DNA of 64,000 nt. Origin: Asaia sp. W19 (lineage in GTDB: Bacteria; Pseudomonadota; Alphaproteobacteria; Acetobacterales; Acetobacteraceae). Numbering within the stretch: the first letter of the stretch is position 1; the number at the start of each line of letters is the position of its first letter. A model generated the notes under the pieces. It saw only the letters and a list, made by a program, of their open reading frames with translations, was not told the DNA's origin and ran no database searches. The position numbers and the translations under genes were made by a program. This document shows, piece after piece, positions 16,655-25,697 of the stretch. The stretch covers positions 186,001-250,000 of the forward strand of contig NZ_PNQZ01000013.1 of the NCBI RefSeq assembly GCF_003994335.1, given 5' to 3'.

Positions 16655-18193
16655 ATGTCCGCATCCCTTCCCGGCACGCCCCGCCCGGTCATGCTCGTCA
16701 TTCTCGACGGGTTCGGTGACAGCGCCATTCGCGAGGACAACGCGGTTGCCCTCGCCAACACGCCGAACTTCGACCGTCTCTGGGCCAGTTCTCCCCATGC
16801 CTATCTGAAGGCCTGTGGTGAGGATGTCGGCCTGCCTGAGGGGCAGATGGGCAATTCCGAAGTGGGCCATCTCAATATCGGTGCCGGACGTGTGGTCATG
16901 CAGAACCTGCCGCGCATCAGCCGTGCCGCGCGTGATGGCTCCCTGGCCAGCAACTCTGCTCTTTGCAGCTTCATCGACGCGCTCAAGGCGAGCAAGGGAA
17001 CGTGTCACCTCGTCGGGCTGATCTCGCCGGGTGGCGTGCACGCACACATGGATCATGTGGTCGCCCTGGCCAAAATCGTGGCCGAGGCAGGTATCAAGGT
17101 AGCGGTCCATGTCTTCTCGGACGGGCGCGATACACCGCCGGATTCTGGCACGGGCTATCTGCGCAGTCTCGCCGCCGAACTGCCCGAGGGGGCTTTCATT
17201 GCCACGGTGAGCGGGCGCTATTACGCCATGGACCGCGATAACCGGTGGGAGCGCGTGAGCCTCGCTTATGACGCCATCGTCTCGGCAAAGGGCGAACATG
17301 CTGACGATGCACTGGGCGTTCTGCCTTCTCATCAGGCCAAGGGCGTGACCGACGAATTCGTGGTGCCCACCGTGATCGGCGATTATGCCGGGATGCAGGA
17401 TGGCGATGGCGTTCTCTCGGCCAATTTCCGCGCAGACCGTATCCGCGAATTGCTCGATGCGATGGTCTTCCCCGATTTCGACGGGTTTGAACGGTCCAAA
17501 GTCGTGAAGCTGGCTTCTGTCTGCGGCATGACGGCCTATAGCGCGGCCCTCGCCCCCTTCATGAGCGTAATGTTCCCCAAGGAATCCATGGAGCACCTGC
17601 TGGGAGATGTCGTTTCCCAGGCAGGTCGCGCCCAGCTGCGCATGGCCGAGACGGAGAAATACCCGCACGTCACCTACTTCCTCAATGGCGGACGCGAGGC
17701 CGTATTACCGGGGGAGGAGCGTATTCTCGTCGCCTCGCCCAAGGTGGCGACCTACGATCTGCAGCCGGAAATGTCGGCGCCCGAACTGACCGACCGTGCG
17801 GTCGAGTCCATCGAGAGCGGTAAGTTCGACCTCATCGTGCTGAACTTCGCCAATCCCGACATGGTGGGCCATACGGGCGTACTCTCAGCCGCCATCAAGG
17901 CGTGTGAGGCCGTGGATACCGGTCTGGGACGCATTGTGGCAGCCATCGACAAGATGGGCGGCGCTCTGATTGTGACAGCTGATCACGGCAATTGCGAAAC
18001 CATGCGCGATCCGGTGACGGGCGGTGCCCATACAGCCCACACACTCAACCGCGTACCGGTCATCCTGCATGGCGCTGCGGGTGTCACGACTATTCATGAC
18101 GGCAGGCTGGCTGATCTGGCGCCAACCCTGCTCACCCTGATGAAGCTCGACAAGCCGGCGGAAATGTCCGGCAAATGCCTCATCAACGGCTGA
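16655..18193 (+). CDS. gpmI: 2,3-bisphosphoglycerate-independent phosphoglycerate mutase
   Basis: Interconverts 3- and 2-phosphoglycerate. 512 residues, standard for iPGM. The metal-binding DGFG begins at 18, and the phosphorylated serine is S68 in GNSEVGHLNIGAGR. The late metal site TADHGNCETM is present. A strong ribosome site GGAGG precedes the ATG. The envC-like gene follows seven bases after the stop, an arrangement conserved in many alphaproteobacteria. Confidence 0.97.
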   Translation: MSASLPGTPRPVMLVILDGFGDSAIREDNAVALANTPNFDRLWASSPHAYLKACGEDVGLPEGQMGNSEVGHLNIGAGRVVMQNLPRISRAARDGSLASNSALCSFIDALKASKGTCHLVGLISPGGVHAHMDHVVALAKIVAEAGIKVAVHVFSDGRDTPPDSGTGYLRSLAAELPEGAFIATVSGRYYAMDRDNRWERVSLAYDAIVSAKGEHADDALGVLPSHQAKGVTDEFVVPTVIGDYAGMQDGDGVLSANFRADRIRELLDAMVFPDFDGFERSKVVKLASVCGMTAYSAALAPFMSVMFPKESMEHLLGDVVSQAGRAQLRMAETEKYPHVTYFLNGGREAVLPGEERILVASPKVATYDLQPEMSAPELTDRAVESIESGKFDLIVLNFANPDMVGHTGVLSAAIKACEAVDTGLGRIVAAIDKMGGALIVTADHGNCETMRDPVTGGAHTAHTLNRVPVILHGAAGVTTIHDGRLADLAPTLLTLMKLDKPAEMSGKCLING

Positions 18194-18200
18194 GTCGTTC

Positions 18201-19559
18201 ATGCCGGTCACGAAACCTGTCCTGACCGGCTTCTGCCTGCTCGCTGCCTTCTGTGTGCCGCGTCTTTCGGGCGAGGGCGCCGAAGGGTGGCACACCCAGC
18301 CCCGCCTCGTTCTGGGCCGCCTCAGCTTGGTCAGTCAGGCTGCCGCAGCCCACGCCCCCGTTAAAAAGCCTGCTGTATCGACCGCAAGCCAGCGCGCCCT
18401 CGACGCAGCAAAGCGCGACCGCGCTGCACTTCTCGCTCGCAAGGCGCGCGAGGCATCGCTGATTGATGCCCAGCGCAAGGCCCAGGCCCAGGCCACACAG
18501 GATGCTGCCATCGAGGCCGATAAGGCGCGCCATTTCTCGGCCCTGACCGATCGGGCAGCCAACGAGTTGGCCGCCACCGAAAAGACAATCACCGCCCTCA
18601 CAACGGATATCACGCGCCTGACCGCACAGCAGGAAGCGCAGCGCGTAGCGCTTGCGCGACGCCGTGCCAGTCTTCAGGCCATCCTGCCCGTTGCGCTCCG
18701 TCTGTCACGCTATCCGGGCACGTCTTTCGTGGCCTTGTCAGGTCAGGCGGACGATTCCGTTCAGGGTCTGAGTCTGATCGCAGGCCTGACACGCCTCACC
18801 GCGCGTCAGGCCGATGACCTGCACGGACAGCAGGCCCTGCTGGATCAGACGGCGCAGGAACTCGCCCAGCGAAATACCGCACTCGAAAAGGCCCGCGCCA
18901 CCCTCGCCCGCCTGCGCGACGTCAATGCACGCAAGATGGATCAGGCGACCCATCAGCAGGAGGAGGCCGAGGCTCGCGCCAGGCAGGCGCGCGACGATAT
19001 CGCAGCGGCGACAGCGAAGGCCGCAACGCTGGATGACGCCCTGAGCGCCATCGACAAGGTACAGGCCAGCTTGCGGGCGCGCATGGAAGAGGAGGCGCGC
19101 GCGCTGGAGCGCGCCAATCAGAAAGCAAAAGCCGAGGCGATGTCGGCCCAGGCCAGAAAGCTCTCCGGATCTCATGGGCCAGGCGTCAGCCGCGACGGAG
19201 GACATAGCGGTGGACATGGGCCGGTTTCAGGCACCATCACGACCGCCTGGCATCAGAGCACCGAAAGCGGACCAGCAACGGGCCTTACCTATGCCGCCTC
19301 TGCGGGAAGCACCGTCAGCGCGCCCTGCGCTGGCCAGGTCGATTTTGCTGGTCCTTTCCGCTCGTTCGGTAACATGGTCATTCTCGATTGCGGTCGGCAT
19401 TACCGCTTCGTGCTCTCGGGTCTGGGCGCGCTCTCAGTGTCCAGCGGGCAGGCGGTGGGCCGTCACGAAACGCTCGGCAGCATGGGCCCCGGAGGGGGAG
19501 CGCTCTTCGTGCAGCTCCGCTCAGGCAGCAGCATCATCGATCCGCGCCCCTATCTGTGA
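18201..19559 (+). CDS. envC: Murein hydrolase activator, EnvC-like, degenerate LytM domain
   Basis: 452 residues: an N-terminal hydrophobic export segment, a long coiled coil (about 60-330, rich in Ala, Arg, Gln, Glu) and a C-terminal LytM/M23 fold (about 365-452). The zinc ligands HxxxD and HxH of active M23 peptidases are missing, as in EnvC and NlpD, which activate amidases during cell separation rather than cut peptidoglycan. It follows gpmI closely and precedes ctpA. Periplasmic action is inferred from the coiled coil and export segment. Confidence 0.88.
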   Translation: MPVTKPVLTGFCLLAAFCVPRLSGEGAEGWHTQPRLVLGRLSLVSQAAAAHAPVKKPAVSTASQRALDAAKRDRAALLARKAREASLIDAQRKAQAQATQDAAIEADKARHFSALTDRAANELAATEKTITALTTDITRLTAQQEAQRVALARRRASLQAILPVALRLSRYPGTSFVALSGQADDSVQGLSLIAGLTRLTARQADDLHGQQALLDQTAQELAQRNTALEKARATLARLRDVNARKMDQATHQQEEAEARARQARDDIAAATAKAATLDDALSAIDKVQASLRARMEEEARALERANQKAKAEAMSAQARKLSGSHGPGVSRDGGHSGGHGPVSGTITTAWHQSTESGPATGLTYAASAGSTVSAPCAGQVDFAGPFRSFGNMVILDCGRHYRFVLSGLGALSVSSGQAVGRHETLGSMGPGGGALFVQLRSGSSIIDPRPYL

Positions 19560-19621
19560 GGGAGCGTTGCGACAGGATCGCGGGGGAATGATCGGATCGC
19601 TCTTGGCGATTCTGCGTTGTT

Positions 19622-19650
19622 TCGACAGAGTGCATCAAGAACGCTATAGA
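19622..19650 (+). promoter_or_regulatory. Promoter candidate upstream of ctpA
   Basis: TCGACA (five of six to the -35 consensus), a 17-base spacer and TATAGA lie in the 200-base gap between envC and ctpA. This would give ctpA its own transcript with a leader of roughly 100 bases. Confidence 0.45.
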
Positions 19651-19763
19651 TTGAGCCTCTCCATTCAGGCAGGGACGCCTTATCAGCCCCCTGCCAACAG
19701 ACAGACGCTAACAGGATCGGCTTCGGGGTATGCGCTCCGCACCGGATTCAAGGGATGAATTGC

Positions 19764-21263
19764 ATGAAGCTCCGCACTGGTCTGCTGCTCGGAACGGCAT
19801 TCCTGGCCGGAATCACCGCCGGTCCGACACTGGAAGCCGTCATGGCGCCAAGCCTTGGGCAGATGATCAGCAGCAAGGCTTTCGCCAAGGAGGTTGTTGC
19901 TGACCCCGATAATCACAGCGAGACCCTGCGCCTGCTCACCCTGTTCGGCACGGTGCTTGATCTGGTACGCGCCGAATATGTGGAGCCGGTCAGCGACAAG
20001 GACCTGATCACCAACGCGCTTGACGGCATGGTGGGCGGGCTCGATCCCCACAGCTCCTACATGAACGAAAAGCAGTTCAAGGAGATGCAGATCCAGATCA
20101 GCGGCAAGTTCGGCGGTCTGGGCGTGCAGGTTCAGCAGCAGAATGGCCATATCCGTGTGGTCTCCCCCATCGACGGCACACCGGCCTCCCGTGCCGGGCT
20201 GAAGCCCGGTGACTACATCACCGAGGTTGACGGCAAGTCGCTCGAAGGACTGACACTCGATCAGGCCGTGACCAAGATGCGCGGCGACCCGGGTACCAAG
20301 ATCACCCTGACGATCGTACGCGCCAAGGAGCCCAAGCCGCTCAAGGTCACAATGACCCGCGAAGTGGTGCATGTGCAGGTCGTGCGCTCGTCGCTCTACG
20401 GCAATATCGGCTATATCCGCATCTCGGAGTTCGACGACGATACCGAGACCGCGCTGCACGAGGCCTATGACAAGCTCAAGGCCAAATCGGGCAACAAGCT
20501 TCAGGGTCTTGTGCTGGATCTGCGTCTGAACCCGGGCGGCAAGCTCGATCAGGCCATCGCCGTCAGCGATGATTTCATCCCCGAGGGCGAGATCGTCTCG
20601 ATCCGCGGCCGCCATGCGGAGAACAATCGCCGCTGGGATGCCAAGGGCACCGACATCACCGGCAAGCTGCCGATTGTCGTGCTGATCGACGGCGGCTCGG
20701 CCTCTGCCTCCGAAATCGTGGCCGGTGCGCTGCAGGATCATCGGCGCGCCGTCCTGGTGGGCGAGAAATCCTTTGGCAAGGGCTCGGTCCAATCCCTCAT
20801 TCCCGTTCCCGGCCATGGCGCGGTGCGTCTGACCACGGCACGCTACTATACGCCCTCGGGTCGCTCCATCCAGGCGCTGGGCATTGCGCCCGATATCGTG
20901 GTGAAGGAGAGCAAGGACGACGATGGCTACGGCTATCGTGAGGCCGATCTCGCCCATATCATCACCAATACGGGCGGCAACAAGAACAAGGCTCCGGCCC
21001 GTACGGATCTGCCAGCCATCTCGGGCAGCATCCCCCATGCACCCGCCGATAACTGGCCGCGTTTCGACCCGGCCAAGCCGGCCACCGACTTCCAGCTTCA
21101 GCAGGGGCTGCGTGTGGTCCGTGCCATGGCCTCCCTCCCCGATGAGGCCCTTCCCCTCGGCCAGCCTGCCGCCGACAAACCGGCAGACAAGAAGGTTGAC
21201 AAGCCAGCCTCGCCGCCCGCAGCACCTCCGGCGGCGCAACAACCGACGCCCCCGCACCAGTGA
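19764..21263 (+). CDS. ctpA: Carboxy-terminal processing protease, S41 family
   Basis: A periplasmic serine protease that trims protein C-termini. From the chosen start (AGGG nine bases upstream; the ATG at 19755 is too close to that site) it has 499 residues: an export helix, a PDZ domain (about 115-190) and the S41 catalytic domain with the SASASE serine motif near 312-317 and the lysine of SFGKG near 339. The C-terminus is a Pro/Ala/Lys-rich tail. It is followed by an intrinsic terminator-like hairpin and rppH. Confidence 0.95.
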   Translation: MKLRTGLLLGTAFLAGITAGPTLEAVMAPSLGQMISSKAFAKEVVADPDNHSETLRLLTLFGTVLDLVRAEYVEPVSDKDLITNALDGMVGGLDPHSSYMNEKQFKEMQIQISGKFGGLGVQVQQQNGHIRVVSPIDGTPASRAGLKPGDYITEVDGKSLEGLTLDQAVTKMRGDPGTKITLTIVRAKEPKPLKVTMTREVVHVQVVRSSLYGNIGYIRISEFDDDTETALHEAYDKLKAKSGNKLQGLVLDLRLNPGGKLDQAIAVSDDFIPEGEIVSIRGRHAENNRRWDAKGTDITGKLPIVVLIDGGSASASEIVAGALQDHRRAVLVGEKSFGKGSVQSLIPVPGHGAVRLTTARYYTPSGRSIQALGIAPDIVVKESKDDDGYGYREADLAHIITNTGGNKNKAPARTDLPAISGSIPHAPADNWPRFDPAKPATDFQLQQGLRVVRAMASLPDEALPLGQPAADKPADKKVDKPASPPAAPPAAQQPTPPHQ

Positions 21264-21284
21264 ACCGTATCACGGTTATCTCTC

Positions 21285-21314
21285 CCGGCCCCTCCCAGAA
21301 GGGGCCGGTTTCTT
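21285..21314 (+). terminator. Hairpin between ctpA and rppH
   Basis: CCGGCCCC (21285-21292) pairs perfectly with GGGGCCGG (21301-21308) around an eight-base loop, followed by TTTCTT. It lies 22 bases after the ctpA stop and just before rppH, so it may reduce read-through. Confidence 0.7.
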
Positions 21315-21328
21315 ATGGACTCCCCGCC

Positions 21329-21826
21329 ATGATCGATCCGCAGACCCTTCCCTATCGCCCCAATGTCGGCATCATGCTGTTCAATCGTGAGGGTGCCTTG
21401 TTTCTGGCCAGACGCACGGACCTGCGCGATGTGTGGCAATGCCCCCAGGGCGGTATCGACGATCATGAATCTCCCGAGGAAGCCGCGATCAGGGAATTGC
21501 GCGAGGAGACAGGACTACGCCACGGCGCGATATTGGGAAGCTATCCGGGATGGCTTTCCTACGACCTGCCCGCCCATCTGATCGGCAAGGCACTCCACGG
21601 CCGCTATCGTGGCCAGACGCAACGCTGGTTCGCCATGCGCATGACCGAGCCGGACACGGCGATCAACCTTGCCGGAGACGGAACGGAGCCCGCCGAGTTC
21701 GACAAATGGGAATGGGTGGCACCCGATGAGGTGCTCCGCTTCAATCTGGGGTTCAAGCGCGCCCTGTATGAGCAGATCCTGCCTACACTCTCTGCCCTTG
21801 CCCCGCCCCTCCCGGCAAAAGACTAA
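21329..21826 (+). CDS. rppH: RNA pyrophosphohydrolase (NUDIX)
   Basis: Removes pyrophosphate from mRNA 5' ends to start decay, or hydrolyses dinucleoside polyphosphates. 165 residues from the ATG at 21329; the start sequence MIDPQTLPYRPNVGIMLFN is typical of RppH. The Nudix box GGIDDHESPEEAAIREL followed by REETGL is complete. The longer frame upstream crosses the terminator hairpin and was rejected. It converges on the ABC exporter gene. Confidence 0.93.
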   Translation: MIDPQTLPYRPNVGIMLFNREGALFLARRTDLRDVWQCPQGGIDDHESPEEAAIRELREETGLRHGAILGSYPGWLSYDLPAHLIGKALHGRYRGQTQRWFAMRMTEPDTAINLAGDGTEPAEFDKWEWVAPDEVLRFNLGFKRALYEQILPTLSALAPPLPAKD

Positions 21827-21837
21827 GCGGCGGCCAT

Positions 21838-21854
21838 CCGACCGTCCCGGTCGG
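21838..21854. terminator. Hairpin between convergent rppH and the ABC exporter
   Basis: CCGACCG and CGGTCGG pair across a three-base loop in the 43-base gap between the two stop codons. A second small GGGCC/GGCCC stem follows. There is no T-run, so it may act as a transcript end barrier rather than a strict terminator. Confidence 0.45.
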
Positions 21855-21869
21855 GCCTGAATGGGCCCT

Positions 21870-23708
21870 TCACAGGGCGGCTTCGGTCATACTGGCTTCG
21901 ACGGGGGCCAGATCAGGTCCCTCTACGAGGTCAAGGGACTGGTTACGCACCAGACGGGCATAAAGTCCCCCCTGTGCCTGCAATTCGGCATGCGTGCCGA
22001 GTTCGCCCGCCGCCCCATCGCTCATGACGATGATCAGATCGGCGCTTTTCACAGTCGAGAGACGATGCGCCACGATGATCGTGGTACGGTCGCGTCGCAG
22101 GTCGGACAGGGTCGCCTGTACTTTCGCCTCGCTCTCGGAATCGAGTGCACTCGTGGCTTCATCGAGCAGAAGGAGGCGCGGATCACGCAGCAGGGCGCGC
22201 GCCAGTGCGACGCGCTGCCTCTGCCCCCCTGATAGTCGCTGGCCGCCGGGGCCGACGCGCGTATCGAGCCCCATGGGCAGGGTGTCGGCAAAATCCACCG
22301 CCGCCGCGAGGGCGGCGGCTTCGACCTCGGCACGGCTCGCATGCGGACGACCGATGCGAATATTATCGAGCACCGACATGTCGAAGAGCGTCGTATCCTG
22401 ACTCACATAGGCTATCGCGTCGCGCAGATCGTCCAGTCTCAGGTCGCGCAGATCGACCCCATCCAGCAGGATTTTGCCGCTGCTCACATCATGAAGCCGT
22501 GGGATGAGCGAAAGCGCTGTCGACTTGCCTGCGCCCGAGGGGCCGACCAGCGCTACCGTCCAGCCGGGACGCACGTCGAAGCTGAGCGCTCGCAATCCGG
22601 CGCGCCCATCCGGATAAACGAACCCGACCTCTTCGAAGGTCAGACGCCCATGGCCCGGCGGCAGGCTGCGCGCATCCGCGCATTCCGCCACGGCGGGCGG
22701 CTCGTCGATGACGGAGAAGACACGCTCCAGCCCGCCTAGCCCTTCCTGAAGCGCGGCGTTGAGCGAGCCCAAAGCCCTGAGCGGACGCGATGCCGCAAAA
22801 AGCGCGGCGATGAAGGCGGTGAAGTCACCCAGCGTAGCTCCGCCCATAGCGGCGCGCCATCCGGCGAAGCCGAGTACGGCCGCAATAGCCGTTCCGCCCA
22901 GAACCTCCAGCACCGGATCGACACGGGCACGCCCGCGCGAAATACGCCAGAACGCCTTGTGCAACAGGTCGAGAGAGTGATCCACGCGACGGGATTCGCT
23001 CTCTTCCATGCGATAGACCCGCACCTGTCGCGCGAGGGCAAAACTCTCATTGAGGAGGGTCGCGGTTTCGCCAATCTGCTCCTGCATACCCCCCGAAGCG
23101 CGACGCACCCGCTTGCCCAGTTTCTGGATCGGCACGGCAGCAACGGGATAGAGCACCAGCGCGATCAAGCTGAGCTCCCAATCGGTGTAGATCATCGAGG
23201 CCACCAGCCCGACCACCGTCACTACATCGCCCAGCGCGTTGACCGCACGGATCATGGCCTCACGTATCGAGACGGCATCAGTCGTGAAACGCGCCGCCCA
23301 TTGTGCGGGCGCCTCCTTTTCGATGCGGGCAATGTCAGTGCTCAAGGCGTGAGAGAACATGCGTGATTGCAGGCCGCGAATGACCACCAGAACCAGACTC
23401 TGGACCGAGAGGGTCTGACCATATTGCGTGGCAGCCTTGAGCCCTGTGACGAGCACGACCAGAGCGGGAACCTGGTAAAGAATACGCGGATCATGCACCG
23501 CGAACATATCGACGGCACGCTTGATCACCAGCGGATAGAGCGCTGTCAGCCCGGCCGTCAGAACGGTCAGTACGACCACGCTGGCCAGACGCCCCACATG
23601 CTGGCGCACTTCTTCGCGCCAGATGCGAGAGAGCATCTGGCGCCCCTGCGCGCCTTGAGGGTCTATGCGTCGCAATTGGGGCTGATTTGCGGGCTGCGCT
23701 GTTTTCAT
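21870..23708 (-). CDS. ABC exporter with fused membrane and ATPase domains, MsbA-like
   Basis: 612 residues: a six-helix transmembrane domain (about 40-320) and a nucleotide-binding domain with Walker A GPSGAGKST at 389-397, signature LSGGQ at 492-496 and Walker B LLLLDE at 512-517. This is the half-transporter layout of lipid A, peptide and drug exporters, working as a dimer in the inner membrane. MsbA-like is a class label; lipid transport is not proven. The cca gene lies 18 bases upstream on the same strand. Confidence 0.92.
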   Translation of the reverse strand: MKTAQPANQPQLRRIDPQGAQGRQMLSRIWREEVRQHVGRLASVVVLTVLTAGLTALYPLVIKRAVDMFAVHDPRILYQVPALVVLVTGLKAATQYGQTLSVQSLVLVVIRGLQSRMFSHALSTDIARIEKEAPAQWAARFTTDAVSIREAMIRAVNALGDVVTVVGLVASMIYTDWELSLIALVLYPVAAVPIQKLGKRVRRASGGMQEQIGETATLLNESFALARQVRVYRMEESESRRVDHSLDLLHKAFWRISRGRARVDPVLEVLGGTAIAAVLGFAGWRAAMGGATLGDFTAFIAALFAASRPLRALGSLNAALQEGLGGLERVFSVIDEPPAVAECADARSLPPGHGRLTFEEVGFVYPDGRAGLRALSFDVRPGWTVALVGPSGAGKSTALSLIPRLHDVSSGKILLDGVDLRDLRLDDLRDAIAYVSQDTTLFDMSVLDNIRIGRPHASRAEVEAAALAAAVDFADTLPMGLDTRVGPGGQRLSGGQRQRVALARALLRDPRLLLLDEATSALDSESEAKVQATLSDLRRDRTTIIVAHRLSTVKSADLIIVMSDGAAGELGTHAELQAQGGLYARLVRNQSLDLVEGPDLAPVEASMTEAAL

Positions 23709-23726
23709 CCCTGCCGTTTACCTCCC

Positions 23727-24968
23727 TCAGCCTTGCGGGGAAAGGGGCAGACGGTTTTTGAGCTCGGCCAGACAAGCCTCCCGATCAGGCAGACAGCCCC
23801 TGGCGCGCCACCAATCCTGAAGCTCAGCGAGAACCAAGCCGACTTCGGGACCCGGGCCGAGTCCGGCCTTCACTGCATCACGTCCCGCAAGGGGGAATAT
23901 GGGGCGCTTCATCCCGATCAGCCGCGTGCGCAACGCGTCCCAATCCTCGGGGAGGCTCTCGTCATCCTGTGTCTGAAGCAGCCAGATCCGGTCAAGCAGC
24001 GTCTGATGTTCCTCCAGCGCAAGCTGACGCCGGAGCGCATCGTCATCGCATTGCGGGGACAGGATATCCGTCTCGTCAGACAGATATGGCCCCCGCATGA
24101 GAGAGAGCCGTTGCGCCTGTTTGCCCGAGAGGCGCAATCTCTGCGCCAGATCCGGCGCATCGCTCAGCAGACCGAGCCGCAGAACACCGTCCTCCGGCGC
24201 ACCGAGCTTGAGCCCACGGACGAGCCTCCGGGTCCGGGGGGACGCGACAACGCGGTCCAGCACATCGGCCGCCTCCATATGGGCGAGACAGCGCGCCAGA
24301 TGCGGCCCGGTGAGGATACGCACCATCTCGCTCGCGAGACGCTCGGCCGAGAGCCCGCCAATCATCCCGGCATGGCTGCGTATGGCGGTCATCGCGGCCA
24401 GATCGGGTCGATCGCTTCCGAAACGCGCATCGAAACGGAAGAAGCGCAGGATACGCAGGGCATCTTCCTCAATGCGCCTTCCGGCCTCCCCCACGAACCG
24501 GACATGCCGCGCGGCCAGATCCCGCTGACCGCCGAAGAAGTCGTGAATGACGCCCCAACGATCACAGAAAAGCGCATTGATGGTGAAATCGCGCCGCGCC
24601 GCATCTTCCTGCCAGTTCGTCGTCCACGCGACTTCGGCGTGACGCCCGTTGGTCGTGACATCGCGTCGCAGGGTAGTGATCTCATATGGGACCTGATCGA
24701 TCAGCGCCGTGATCGTGCCGTGAGCGAGCCCGGTCGGAATGGTCTTTATCCCCGCGCGCGCGAGGACGGCCTGAACCTCGTGAGGAGGCTCGGGAGTGGC
24801 CAGATCCAGGTCATGGACCTGTTGCCCCCCGAGCAGAAGATCACGCACGGAACCGCCAACGAGGCGGGCCTCGGGCAGGAAACGCCAGAGCCGATCCAGG
24901 CCGGAGCGTTGAGGAAGCTGGTCGAGAAGTGTCACGGCAGACCCGGTCGAGAAATCAGTGAGGGGCAT
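23727..24968 (-). CDS. cca: CCA tRNA nucleotidyltransferase / poly(A) polymerase family
   Basis: 413 residues of the class II nucleotidyltransferase family. The head domain has LVGGSVRDLLLG near 36-46 and the metal-binding HDLDLA with D53 and D55. The basic RRDFTINALF motif follows, and then the neck helices (EEDALRILRFFRFDARF). It adds or repairs the 3' CCA of tRNAs. There is no HD domain at the C-terminus. It starts eight bases after the DUF1285 stop, so the two are co-transcribed. Confidence 0.92.
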   Translation of the reverse strand: MPLTDFSTGSAVTLLDQLPQRSGLDRLWRFLPEARLVGGSVRDLLLGGQQVHDLDLATPEPPHEVQAVLARAGIKTIPTGLAHGTITALIDQVPYEITTLRRDVTTNGRHAEVAWTTNWQEDAARRDFTINALFCDRWGVIHDFFGGQRDLAARHVRFVGEAGRRIEEDALRILRFFRFDARFGSDRPDLAAMTAIRSHAGMIGGLSAERLASEMVRILTGPHLARCLAHMEAADVLDRVVASPRTRRLVRGLKLGAPEDGVLRLGLLSDAPDLAQRLRLSGKQAQRLSLMRGPYLSDETDILSPQCDDDALRRQLALEEHQTLLDRIWLLQTQDDESLPEDWDALRTRLIGMKRPIFPLAGRDAVKAGLGPGPEVGLVLAELQDWWRARGCLPDREACLAELKNRLPLSPQG

Positions 24969-24976
24969 CCCACCCC

Positions 24977-25552
24977 TTACGGCGCAGGTATCGGGGCAAG
25001 GGGGAAAAAGATATTATGGCTCCACACCCCCATGCAGGGACGGCAACCCACATGGCCCGGAACGGCCAGCGCCACAAGCTCGTAATAGACCGGGCGCGAA
25101 AGGCGGGCGAGAATGGGCTTGTCGCCCTCGCCGCGTCGTACCTGCACATAGGGAATGGCGGCGCAGTCCTCTGACGGGGGATGGTCCCAATCCACGATCA
25201 GAGGATGGGACGGACCGACGCAAAGCAGTTCGTCCATATTGGTCCGCAGGCACAGATTCTGCTGCCGCCCGCACCCGCCCCGGAAATCGAGCTCACGCAC
25301 GATGAACGGTGCATCTTCCACCTGGATGATACCGGCCTCGGTTGGCGTACGCAGCCAGAAATCTCCTGCCCGATCGCGTGTGAGCATGGAGCCGAACAGA
25401 CAGAGCATCTCCTTGCGTCTCACAGGCGAGCCCCGATAGAGCCAGGTTCCGTCACGGCGGATGATGAAGGGAAGCGCGCGCGGCGCTGTTTCGCCATCCC
25501 TGCCCGTTTCCTTGCCGGAAGCATCGATGCGTTCATCGTTCTCGCAGGTCAT
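24977..25552 (-). CDS. DUF1285 protein
   Basis: 191 residues, cytoplasmic, matching the DUF1285 family (LPFIIRRDGTWLYRGSPVRR near its start and WLRTPTEAGIIQVEDAPF in the middle). The function is not known. I use the ATG at 25552; the longer frame starts at TTG without a ribosome site. It is divergent from the MoxR operon across 145 bases and co-transcribed with cca, a pairing common in alphaproteobacteria. Confidence 0.88.
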   Translation of the reverse strand: MTCENDERIDASGKETGRDGETAPRALPFIIRRDGTWLYRGSPVRRKEMLCLFGSMLTRDRAGDFWLRTPTEAGIIQVEDAPFIVRELDFRGGCGRQQNLCLRTNMDELLCVGPSHPLIVDWDHPPSEDCAAIPYVQVRRGEGDKPILARLSRPVYYELVALAVPGHVGCRPCMGVWSHNIFFPLAPIPAP

Positions 25553-25697
25553 CGGCAGCTCAGCGCAGCCCGATGCCCGTTTTGCCCCACCTTCCCTCAA
25601 CGCTCTCTCCGCTCGTGGTCCAAAAATCTGGTCTCATGCTGCAAGTTGGGTCGTCTTATGGCTTGATGAAACCCCCGGAACTGTCAGATTGGCAAAT

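Noticed and set aside
15785..17668. A 627-codon minus-strand open frame across the propeller gene and gpmI
   Set aside because: It is antisense to two well supported genes, has no recognisable domain, and its length follows from GC-rich codon use on the other strand.
18201..19559. Missing LytM zinc ligands in envC as a sign of a broken gene
   Set aside because: Degenerate LytM domains are normal for EnvC-type activators.
19683..21257. A 524-codon minus-strand frame opposite ctpA
   Set aside because: A mirror frame of ctpA with repetitive Gly/His/Arg composition and no motif.
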